A stretch of 64,000 nt of DNA, taken from positions 5,084,001 through 5,148,000 of the forward strand of contig NZ_CP150274.1 of assembly GCF_037977055.1 (NCBI RefSeq), given 5' to 3'. Positions 23,928 to 31,228 of this stretch are shown in pieces (positions within the stretch are counted from its first letter, which is position 1; each line of letters starts with the position of its first letter). The notes under the pieces are model-generated. The model was not told the DNA's origin. It was given only the letters and a program-made list of their open reading frames with translations, and made no database searches. This DNA comes from Paenibacillus sp. FSL K6-1096 (GTDB taxonomy: Bacteria; Bacillota; Bacilli; Paenibacillales; Paenibacillaceae). The translations under genes and the position numbers were made by a program.

Positions 23928-24644
23928 TTGGCAACGCAACACGGACGACTGTTAAAACGCAATTATCTCTTTGCCTTTCTCATCCTGATCATCGGCTTCG
24001 GCGGACTGCTGGGCTATGATCTTTACTTCAAGCCTTATGTATTGTCGCAGACCGTGGTCAAAATCAAGGTTGATGACGGTGGCATTCTGCCGAAGAATCA
24101 TGAACTGACTGCGGATCATCTCTATCTGGATTCCGTGCAGACCAAAGACGTTCCGGCCGGGTTCATCCGCAGCGTGGATCAGGTAAAGCATAAGATTACG
24201 AACGTGAATCTGACCGATGGCAGCATTCTGACGGAAGCTCTGGTCGATGTAAATGAACTGGAGCCGCAGCAGGATGAAGGCATTTTCCCCATTCCCAAGG
24301 ATGCCATCTATGCCATTAACGGCTCTCTGCGCAGCAGGGATAAGGTCGATATTTATCTGGTTGATGAACCGGCCGGTTCCGGGCCTGCAGCCACGGCAGA
24401 CGAGGAGACTCCGCAGGAGATTCCGGCCCGTAAGGTCTTCTTAAGCGGCGTGACCGTGAACTATGTGCGCACAGAAGATAATAATGATGTGCTCGATTCA
24501 GAGAACGGCAACAACAATAACCGGTTTACCTCAACCGGGAAAGTAGCTGCCCCCGAGCTGAAGCTGAAGAAAAGCGACGGCGAGCTGCTGGGCACATACC
24601 TGGAGCAGGGCAAAAAGCTGTGGATTGTCAGGGTGGTTGAATAG
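23928..24644 (+). CDS. CpaB/RcpC-like SAF-domain protein, second Tad locus
   Basis: A 238-residue protein with an N-terminal membrane helix (LFAFLILIIGFGGLLGYDLYF) and an extracytoplasmic part containing a SAF-like segment (ILPKNHELTADHLYLDSVQTKDVPAGFI ... ITNVNLTDGSILTEALV), as in CpaB of Tad systems. The frame opens at GTG 23895, but the TTG at 23928 is chosen because AAAGGGGGT lies 7 bases before it. First gene of the second Tad-like operon; the first locus has no counterpart. Confidence 0.75.
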   Translation: MATQHGRLLKRNYLFAFLILIIGFGGLLGYDLYFKPYVLSQTVVKIKVDDGGILPKNHELTADHLYLDSVQTKDVPAGFIRSVDQVKHKITNVNLTDGSILTEALVDVNELEPQQDEGIFPIPKDAIYAINGSLRSRDKVDIYLVDEPAGSGPAATADEETPQEIPARKVFLSGVTVNYVRTEDNNDVLDSENGNNNNRFTSTGKVAAPELKLKKSDGELLGTYLEQGKKLWIVRVVE

Positions 24645-24674
24645 GACCTCATATGAAAGGAGGAAGGATAAGAC

Positions 24675-25739
24675 GTGAAAATATTCAGTCTGGGTGTGGA
24701 TCAGCTGACGAATAATGAGATCAAGCTTACCGGCTTCACTGTGATTGCGCAACATGTGCTGCCGGAGCCTGAACATGCCGGAGGACATCTCCTGATGGTC
24801 ACCAGCGAGCAGGTCCCGGTGCAGGATTTAAATGAGCTGCGTACGAGATACCCTAATTCCCTGATCCTGTACATCTACCAGCACAAAGGGGTGAGAAGTT
24901 ATCAGGCGGTTCATATGAAATGTGAAAGCTTGGGCGTCTTCTTCATGCCCCCGCGTTCAACCTCAGCCGCGATCATAGACAAGCTGCGCTATATGCTGGA
25001 GGACGAGTGTAAGGAGAGCAGTAATCTGGTCGGCTTCTTCGGCTCCGGGCCAGGCATCGGCTGCACCAGTATAGCCAAGCTGTTCGCCAGAAGGATAGCC
25101 GCTTCAGGGCTGCGGGTGATCCTGCTGGGACTTGATCTGTATGATCCCGGTTATGACCGGCGGACGGCAGTCAGCCTGGACAAGCTGCGCCCGCGGATTA
25201 CCGGCAAGATGCTGCATAATGAGGATTTTGACGGATGGGTCAAGCAGGAAGGCTACATCTATCTGCCCGGTAACTTCGATTATCTTAGCGCGCAGGATTA
25301 TCAGGAAGAGGAGATGGAGTACCTTCTGGCCAGAGCGGGCAGCAGCGCCGATGTAGTGATTGCGGACTTCGGATCAATTCCCGAGAGCGCCGCCTGGTAT
25401 GTAGGCATGCAGAAATCCGCGCTGCGCATGATGGTCACGCATCCAAGGCACGAGTACAGGCTGCAGCCCCTGATGGAGCTGGCCGGGCATATGGATCTGC
25501 AGCCGCAGGATTTCCAGTGGATCGTTAACCGCAGCAATGTGGAGGAAGTGACTTCACCGAAGAATCTGGCCCTGCGCTTTGGCAGTGAGCTGCTGCTGGA
25601 GCTGCCGTACTATCCGTCTTTCCCGGAGAATCTCCCGCTCGGCAAAAAAGAGCTTCAGCAGGTGGACAGTAAGGTTCACGCGCTGCTGGTATCGCTGGGC
25701 CTTGCCCTGGAAGTCCGAAAGAAGGGGATATTTCTATGA
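24675..25739 (+). CDS. TadZ/CpaE-like protein with degenerate P-loop, second Tad locus
   Basis: A 354-residue protein: a receiver-like N-terminal region (to about 110), then a MinD-like domain. The P-loop position reads GSGPGIGCTS (123-132): the Walker A lysine is replaced by Cys, so ATP hydrolysis is doubtful. LRVILLGLDLYDPG and ADVVIADFGSIPES match the later strands of the fold. GTG start with AAAGGAGGAAGG upstream; it overlaps the next gene by ATGA, the same arrangement as in the first locus. Confidence 0.75.
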   Translation: MKIFSLGVDQLTNNEIKLTGFTVIAQHVLPEPEHAGGHLLMVTSEQVPVQDLNELRTRYPNSLILYIYQHKGVRSYQAVHMKCESLGVFFMPPRSTSAAIIDKLRYMLEDECKESSNLVGFFGSGPGIGCTSIAKLFARRIAASGLRVILLGLDLYDPGYDRRTAVSLDKLRPRITGKMLHNEDFDGWVKQEGYIYLPGNFDYLSAQDYQEEEMEYLLARAGSSADVVIADFGSIPESAAWYVGMQKSALRMMVTHPRHEYRLQPLMELAGHMDLQPQDFQWIVNRSNVEEVTSPKNLALRFGSELLLELPYYPSFPENLPLGKKELQQVDSKVHALLVSLGLALEVRKKGIFL

Positions 25740-27187
25740 TAAGCAGTAATGCGGCAGTAGACATCCGGCTGTTCTCACTGAAGGAGAGCGTGCTGCGCAC
25801 CAGCAAGCCGGGCAAGGAGGACTTCTACAGCTTCCTGCACACCATGAAAAGCGAAATGAACACCGGACTGGACCGGGAGGAAGACAGCTATTTCGAGTTG
25901 AATGCCAAGGCGCTCATTGGAGACCCGCAGGCGGTCAGCTTTTTCATGAACGAGATTGAGAAATACTTACGCCGCACCCCGTTCACCGGGCAGGTGCCGG
26001 AGGCTTACCGGACAGCAGCCGAAGCGCTGTTTCATGAATGGAAGGGCTTTGGCCCCGCGTACCGCTGGTTCACGGACAGGGCTTATAGTGAATCCACCGG
26101 GATGCAGATTATCGGGCGGCAGATTTTTTATAACCATCAAGGCAGGTTTGTGGCGTATCCCTATGAGATGCCTTCGCTGGACCGGGTAGAGCAGCTGAAG
26201 CGCTCGCTTCTAAAGAGTGATCCGGGCAAGAAGCTGAACAAGGATAATCCTTCGGTAGAATTTAAAATGGATGACCCCCTGTGGCCGGGCCGCTTCATCC
26301 GTCTGGCGATCTGGGTCTCCCCGCGGGTCTGGGAGGGCTTCACCACCATCTCGCTGCGGCGGCAGGTCTTTGAATTTCTGGATCTGGATGACCAGGCGGG
26401 TACAGAATGCATTCCTGCGGAAGCGATTGATCTGATCCGTGCGCTGACCGGTACGTTCCGCAATACGATCATTGCCGGTGCCGTAGGATCGGGCAAAACC
26501 ACGTTCGCCAATACCATTGTCGGGGAGCAGCTGCTTGGCTCATCCTCCTGTATGGGTGTCGTAATGATCGAGAAGCACCCGGAGTCGATTCTGCCTTACC
26601 AGATCAAGGGTCACCGGATTATCCCGATCCAGGCCTCCAATGAGGAGCTCATGGAGGTTGGGGTGGAATCGCTGCGGCATGACCCGAACATTCTGTACAT
26701 GACGGAAATGCGTTATCACGAGTGGGAGTTCTACCTGTGGAGCGGTGAGAAGGGGTATGACGGCATTACTGGGACTTTTCATACGGTGGATGCGGAGGAC
26801 ATCCCTTATCAGGGGGCGTTTGCCGTATCCACGCGGATTGGCGGCAGCTTGAAGGGGCATCTCATCTCGGCGCTGAAATCGTGCGAGCTGGTGTTCATTC
26901 TGGAGAGTGTGCCGGAGGGCAAAAAGCGGCTTGCGCGAATCTCCGAGGTCTACTATGAGGAGTCCACCAACTCGGTATTTGCGAATGATCTGATGCGCTG
27001 GGAGCCGGAGCAGTCGGGCTGGAGCTATAATGACAGGCTGACCGAAGGGCTGATGCTGAAGATGAAGAAGAAAAACGCCAGAGCCGCGCGGGTATTTCTG
27101 CAGGAGCTTGGCCATCTCGCCGCGCAGAAGCCGATGACGGGTCCGCTGAAGGAGAGTCTGAAATCCAAAATGGTGTTGAACGAATAG
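25736..27187 (+). CDS. TadA/CpaF-like secretion ATPase, second Tad locus
   Basis: Assembly ATPase of 483 aa, larger and quite divergent from the copy at 10514. Walker A GAVGSGKTT lies at about 248-256, the Asp-box equivalent is MGVVMIEKHPESILPYQ, and DPNILYMTEMRYHEWEFYLWSG with GITGTFHTVDAED covers the Walker B and His-box positions. About 240 N-terminal residues precede the P-loop. Given the divergence it probably serves a distinct machine. Confidence 0.85.
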   Translation: MISSNAAVDIRLFSLKESVLRTSKPGKEDFYSFLHTMKSEMNTGLDREEDSYFELNAKALIGDPQAVSFFMNEIEKYLRRTPFTGQVPEAYRTAAEALFHEWKGFGPAYRWFTDRAYSESTGMQIIGRQIFYNHQGRFVAYPYEMPSLDRVEQLKRSLLKSDPGKKLNKDNPSVEFKMDDPLWPGRFIRLAIWVSPRVWEGFTTISLRRQVFEFLDLDDQAGTECIPAEAIDLIRALTGTFRNTIIAGAVGSGKTTFANTIVGEQLLGSSSCMGVVMIEKHPESILPYQIKGHRIIPIQASNEELMEVGVESLRHDPNILYMTEMRYHEWEFYLWSGEKGYDGITGTFHTVDAEDIPYQGAFAVSTRIGGSLKGHLISALKSCELVFILESVPEGKKRLARISEVYYEESTNSVFANDLMRWEPEQSGWSYNDRLTEGLMLKMKKKNARAARVFLQELGHLAAQKPMTGPLKESLKSKMVLNE

Positions 27188-27199
27188 GAGGGGAAACCT

Positions 27200-28249
27200 G
27201 TGGAGCTTCTGCTGTATATCATCCGGTTTATCCTTCATTTACTCGTAGCGGGCGGACTCTGGCTATTGGTGAGGCCGCTGATCGAGCGGCATTTGCAGCA
27301 ATGGGGCTACAAGCTGGATTCACGGATGAATCTGCGGATGAGCCGGTTTGGCCAGAAGGTCAGTACGGTCAGGCAAACGATGTGGCTGTACCGCCATCTG
27401 GATAAGCTGCTGTACTTTGCCGCGAAGAGATACGAGCCGGGAATCAGTGTGCTGCGTTTTGCCGCGCGCTCAGGAATGCTGTTCCTGGGGGTGTATCTGT
27501 CGAGTCTGTTGACGCTTAAGGAGCTGCCGGGGCAGCTTAGCTTCAGCAATCCTTTTCTGGAGGGAATGGTGTTAAACGATGGCGCGCCGGTTCAGCACGC
27601 TTGGCGGCTGCCGCTGTTCCTGGCGGTTCTCGCGGCCTCTATCCCTTATCTGCGGATGAGATATACCTATGCCCAGCGTAAGGTGCGGGGAAGCTACGAT
27701 CTGCTCGATGTGATTCAGATTGCCACCAAATTTACGCATCTGTCTGCGGATTCGATTTTGCAGAGAACCAGTGATTTGCTGCCGGCAGACAATGTGCTGA
27801 AGACCCCTCTGAAGCTGCTGGGGGCGGCGTTCGCCAATTACAGCCATGAGCGGGAGCTGAATGAGGAAGCGGAGCGTTTTGCCGGAGCGATTGGAACGAC
27901 ATTTGCGGTTGAATTCGTATCGGATCTTCTGTATTGCGAGAAGGAAGGGACACGTTATCTCAAAAGCTCCCTCATGGCGCTAAGCCGCACCATGGAGCTG
28001 CAGCGGGAGACGATTCTGACGGTCAAGGCAAGCAGCCGGGATGCGATCAGCCTGGGGCTGTACGGAAATCTGATCGTGCTGGTGTCTTCGGTGGGAACAT
28101 TCATGTACATGCTGAAGCCTGATGTTTATTTCAAACTACAATTCGAGACGTCCATTGGACTGGCGTTCATGATGGTGATTATTGCGGGCTTGTTCATCTC
28201 GTTCATGATCAGTACCATTCTGGCCAGGCCCAAGCTGGACTACCACTAA
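27200..28249 (+). CDS. TadB-like membrane protein, second Tad locus
   Basis: A 349-residue protein with membrane helices near the N-terminus, near 90-110 and 135-155, and a C-terminal pair (LGLYGNLIVLVSSVGTFMYML ... LAFMMVIIAGLFISFMISTIL). Position after the CpaF-like ATPase and the two C-terminal helices suggest a GspF/TadB role, although the T2SF sequence pattern is weak. GTG start with GGAGGGG upstream. Confidence 0.65.
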   Translation: MELLLYIIRFILHLLVAGGLWLLVRPLIERHLQQWGYKLDSRMNLRMSRFGQKVSTVRQTMWLYRHLDKLLYFAAKRYEPGISVLRFAARSGMLFLGVYLSSLLTLKELPGQLSFSNPFLEGMVLNDGAPVQHAWRLPLFLAVLAASIPYLRMRYTYAQRKVRGSYDLLDVIQIATKFTHLSADSILQRTSDLLPADNVLKTPLKLLGAAFANYSHERELNEEAERFAGAIGTTFAVEFVSDLLYCEKEGTRYLKSSLMALSRTMELQRETILTVKASSRDAISLGLYGNLIVLVSSVGTFMYMLKPDVYFKLQFETSIGLAFMMVIIAGLFISFMISTILARPKLDYH

Positions 28250-28260
28250 GGTGATGACTT

Positions 28261-29130
28261 ATGGAGCGAGTACTACTATTAATAGCTGTAGCAGGGATTG
28301 TATATCTCGCCTTACTGGTGTTTGTTAGCAGCAGCAGCCGGCAGGAGCGTTATATGCTTCGACTGGGAGTGAAATGGAGAGCCTTCGGCGAACGCCTGCA
28401 CAATGAGCGGCTGCAGCAGCTGCTGAACCGGAGCGGACTGACGATTTCAGCCGGTAAAATCATGCTGTTTCGTTATTCGGCGGCACTGCTCTATCTGCTT
28501 GTCCAGGCAACGGGGGATTTCATCCGCTCTGAGTCTATGTCGGTCTATGATCCGCTGATTGCCTTGCTGATTCTGCTGGTTACCAGTCCGCAGCGTGTGC
28601 TCCCACTGGGCTGGCTGCTGGCCTGGCTGCATCAGAGAACCCTGATTCAGCAGGACGGGGAGCTGATCTCCTTCATCCGCCTCTACGAGAATAACCGGCT
28701 GCGTAAGCGCGGGTATGTGGAGTTTGGTGCTTTTTGCGCCGGGACAGCCAGTCATTTCAATTATATCCGCCAGGAGCTGTATGAGCTCTCCGAGCGGGCG
28801 GTGGATGAGGGGACGGAGCGGGCGATTGAATGGTTCTGCGGCAGATTTCCCGGGAATCACGCGTTCATCAACGACATCCGTTCGATTCTGCTGGCGACAG
28901 AAGGGATGGACGATGACCATGAGGCGGCAAAATATTTGCGCGAGCAGGGCAAAATTATTACCAAGATTTCTAGCGATCAATATCTGAAGAAATGGTCTTT
29001 TATCGGGGATATTTCGACAATCATCAATGTGATTCCCTCTATCGCTACCTTCCTTATGATCGTCTCGCTGGCGATGCAGTACATTATGCTGATCAAAGGC
29101 AATTTCAACGGCGTTGGCATGTTTCAGTGA
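28261..29130 (+). CDS. TadC-like membrane protein, second Tad locus
   Basis: A 289-residue protein with an N-terminal helix (VLLLIAVAGIVYLALLVFVSS), a central hydrophobic region (about 75-125) and a C-terminal helix (IINVIPSIATFLMIVSLAMQYIML). It occupies the tadC position right after the tadB-like gene. Sequence similarity to TadC is weak by eye; the call rests on topology and order. Confidence 0.6.
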   Translation: MERVLLLIAVAGIVYLALLVFVSSSSRQERYMLRLGVKWRAFGERLHNERLQQLLNRSGLTISAGKIMLFRYSAALLYLLVQATGDFIRSESMSVYDPLIALLILLVTSPQRVLPLGWLLAWLHQRTLIQQDGELISFIRLYENNRLRKRGYVEFGAFCAGTASHFNYIRQELYELSERAVDEGTERAIEWFCGRFPGNHAFINDIRSILLATEGMDDDHEAAKYLREQGKIITKISSDQYLKKWSFIGDISTIINVIPSIATFLMIVSLAMQYIMLIKGNFNGVGMFQ

Positions 29131-29209
29131 GCAGAAAGTACCGAAGGTGAAATTTTTGTTATATTCAAGCAGGCTTTTAAAATATACAATCAAAAGGGAG
29201 ATATTAACA

Positions 29210-29419
29210 ATGAAAAAAGATGCTATTTCGACTGGTTTGTTCATCGCGATCGGATTCCTGTGCGTGGCTATCGTAATTGCGATCCTGATTCCTGTGGTCC
29301 GGGACGTGATTGATAAGGCGGATGACAACAGACCGGAGATTCCCAAGGTGAGCTATGTGCAGCCGGGAGAATCCGGGAAAACGGAAGTAACATATACGCT
29401 TGCTCAACCTCTGGTTTAA
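29210..29419 (+). CDS. Small single-helix membrane protein A (pilin-like), second Tad locus
   Basis: A 69-residue protein: short charged leader MKKDAIS, a long hydrophobic helix (TGLFIAIGFLCVAIVIAILIPVV) and a short exposed tail. The ATG at 29210 is used because AAAAGGGAG precedes it. It has the size and shape of an Flp pilin but no Gly-cleavage/Glu+5 motif. Its leader and helix start are repeated in the next gene. Confidence 0.7.
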   Translation: MKKDAISTGLFIAIGFLCVAIVIAILIPVVRDVIDKADDNRPEIPKVSYVQPGESGKTEVTYTLAQPLV

Positions 29420-29424
29420 CAGAG

Positions 29425-29568
29425 ATGAAGAAGGATTCGATTTCCGTTGCGCTGTTTCTGGCGATTGGCTTTGTGATTGCGGGGATTTTTATCGCTGGGG
29501 CTGTGAGCATCATCGGCGGCAGCCAGGATGAGATCATTACCCATGTCAAAGCGGTTGAACAGTACTAA
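29425..29568 (+). CDS. Small single-helix membrane protein B (pilin-like), second Tad locus
   Basis: A 47-residue protein read directly from the sequence: MKKDSISVALFLAIGFVIAG begins it and QDEIITHVKAVEQY ends it. It starts 5 bp after gene A and shares its pattern MKKD-x-IS-xx-LF-x-AIGF, so the two are tandem paralogues. The ribosome binding site is weak, suggesting coupling to gene A. Too short for most gene finders. Confidence 0.65.
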   Translation: MKKDSISVALFLAIGFVIAGIFIAGAVSIIGGSQDEIITHVKAVEQY

Positions 29569-29583
29569 AAGGAGGCGCTGCGC

Positions 29584-29964
29584 TTGAAGGCAACCGTCCT
29601 CCGGGCCTTGTTCATGTGGCTGGTGCTGTTCATTATTCTGCAGCCGATTTTTTCGTATATCGATTATTTGCTCGATCTGCAGGTCAAGGCCAACACCTCG
29701 TATATCACGCAAAAAGCAGCGACAGAAGGTAGAGTCACACCCTCTATGAAAGCTGAAGTCGTTGCTAACCTGAAGGCTGTCGGATTCCCGGAGAATTCAA
29801 TTAAAATCACAAGTGGAACAGAAGTAATTCTGGAGCGCAAGCAGCGGATTGATGTGTTCGTGACCGCGCCCAGGGTGAACCTGTTTCCGTATAATTTCTC
29901 CGGCGTATCCCAGCCGACCCTGTACTATGGACATAGCACGATCATGAGTGAATATCTCGATTGA
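29584..29964 (+). CDS. Pseudopilin-like secreted/membrane protein, second Tad locus
   Basis: A 126-residue protein with an N-terminal helix (ALFMWLVLFIILQPIFSYIDYLL) and a small exported domain (VVANLKAVGFPENSIKITSGTEV...). TTG start with AAAAGGAGG upstream. No named family recognised. Its position matches that of TadE-type minor pilins in the first locus, but no prepilin cleavage motif is evident. Confidence 0.65.
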   Translation: MKATVLRALFMWLVLFIILQPIFSYIDYLLDLQVKANTSYITQKAATEGRVTPSMKAEVVANLKAVGFPENSIKITSGTEVILERKQRIDVFVTAPRVNLFPYNFSGVSQPTLYYGHSTIMSEYLD

Positions 29965-29984
29965 TTAAGGGATGAAACAAACCT

Positions 29985-30482
29985 ATGGATTATGTGATTA
30001 AGCTGGCGTTTGTGCTGCTGATTTTTATCTATTCTTGGTTTTTTCAGATTCAGAACCAGGAGTGGGACACGGTCCGCAGTATGCTTAAGGATGCCAACAA
30101 CATGGCTGTCCATGACGCCTCCCAGGAGTTGAACGAAGCTGCGCGGGCACAGGGCCGTCTGGTCATTGCCCCCGCTGAGGCGTATGCCGCCTTCCGCCAA
30201 ACCCTGCAGCGCAATCTCGGACTGGATGACGGCTTATCCCCCTTAGCGGGGAGCCGGCTTCAGGCGCAGGTGAAGATCGTCAAGTTCGACATTGTGGACG
30301 AAGCCACGGGAGCTACGTTTCCCATGCTCTATGAAGACCCTGCTTATGGTATCACCAAATACATACAAGGCCCTTCGGTCATTGCCGTCATTCAGACGCA
30401 GCATCCGGTTCTTATCTCAAGAGACAAGGTGCAGGAAGCGATCACAGTCCCGGCGGTTCAGGAATATAGGATGAATCGGTGA
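29985..30482 (+). CDS. Pseudopilin-like protein, second Tad locus
   Basis: A 165-residue protein with an N-terminal helix (MDYVIKLAFVLLIFIYSWFF) followed by an amphipathic helix (EWDTVRSMLKDANNMAVHDASQELNE) and a beta-rich remainder, the layout of a TadE-like subunit. No cleavage motif with Glu at +5. No named family recognised. Confidence 0.65.
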   Translation: MDYVIKLAFVLLIFIYSWFFQIQNQEWDTVRSMLKDANNMAVHDASQELNEAARAQGRLVIAPAEAYAAFRQTLQRNLGLDDGLSPLAGSRLQAQVKIVKFDIVDEATGATFPMLYEDPAYGITKYIQGPSVIAVIQTQHPVLISRDKVQEAITVPAVQEYRMNR

Positions 30483-30578
30483 GGGGTCGGCGAAGACGAG
30501 TGAGATCTAACAGCGTAAGGCGAACGAAATTCAAATAGCGAAGGAATTATGATTATAAAACTAAGGGAGAGATAGATT

Positions 30579-31217
30579 ATGATGAACAGGAAGATTAGCA
30601 AGGGGAAAGCAGGAGTGAAATTTTTTTTGGCGGCAGCTCTGCTCGCGGGTTCGGTTGTTCAGGGCGGGGCGGTTAGTGCGGCGGGGGCACAGTCTGTTCA
30701 GCCTACAGCAAAGGCTGCGGCTACGCCGATTATGAGGGACAACCTGTCTAAATACGGGTTGGTGAAGGATGTGGAGCTGCCGGTTACGGTTACGGCCGGT
30801 GGGCTGAGTTATACGTTGGAGAAGATTATGATTTATGATGCGAAGTCGAAGGATGCTCAGGGGCTGGCTAAACAATATGGATATGATCTGGATGGTGCCC
30901 AGTATTTTATTTGGACAAAGATTACGGTAGAGAATAAGGGAACAACAGTTGTCCAAAGAAACTTTAAAGATTTGAAAAATAAATGGCGTTTCAATTTTGG
31001 TGATCTATCTGAAGGTGAGGCATTCAATATCATGCCAAGTAAATTTGTCAATATAGAAAATAGCAAAAGTGCTTTATGGACATGGGTATTGAAACCGGGG
31101 GAAAAGTTAAGTTCTTATCAAGGCTTTTTATACAGTGGTAAGTTCAACTATTTTGAGATTTGGTTAGATAGCAAAGGGACATCTGCCACAAAGTACATTG
31201 TGAACGAGAAGAAGTAG
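30579..31217 (+). CDS. Secreted protein, DUF4352-like beta fold
   Basis: A 212-residue exported protein. A signal peptide (KFFLAAALLAGSVVQGGAVSAAGA) is followed by a beta-rich domain with the pattern YTLEKIMIYDAKSK ... YFIWTKITVENKGTTVVQRN ... KPGEKLSSYQGFLY, resembling DUF4352/telokin-like proteins that often occur with surface systems. The second half (from about 30,890) is visibly more AT-rich than the first. AAGGGAGAG precedes the ATG. Confidence 0.7.
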   Translation: MMNRKISKGKAGVKFFLAAALLAGSVVQGGAVSAAGAQSVQPTAKAAATPIMRDNLSKYGLVKDVELPVTVTAGGLSYTLEKIMIYDAKSKDAQGLAKQYGYDLDGAQYFIWTKITVENKGTTVVQRNFKDLKNKWRFNFGDLSEGEAFNIMPSKFVNIENSKSALWTWVLKPGEKLSSYQGFLYSGKFNYFEIWLDSKGTSATKYIVNEKK

Positions 31218-31228
31218 AGGATGAAGGA

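Noticed and set aside
23928..30482. Competence pseudopilus (ComG) or classical type II secretion
   Set aside because: The gene order CpaB, TadZ, TadA, TadB, TadC and the CpaF-type ATPase fit Tad systems. No ComGC/GspG-type pilin or secretin is present.
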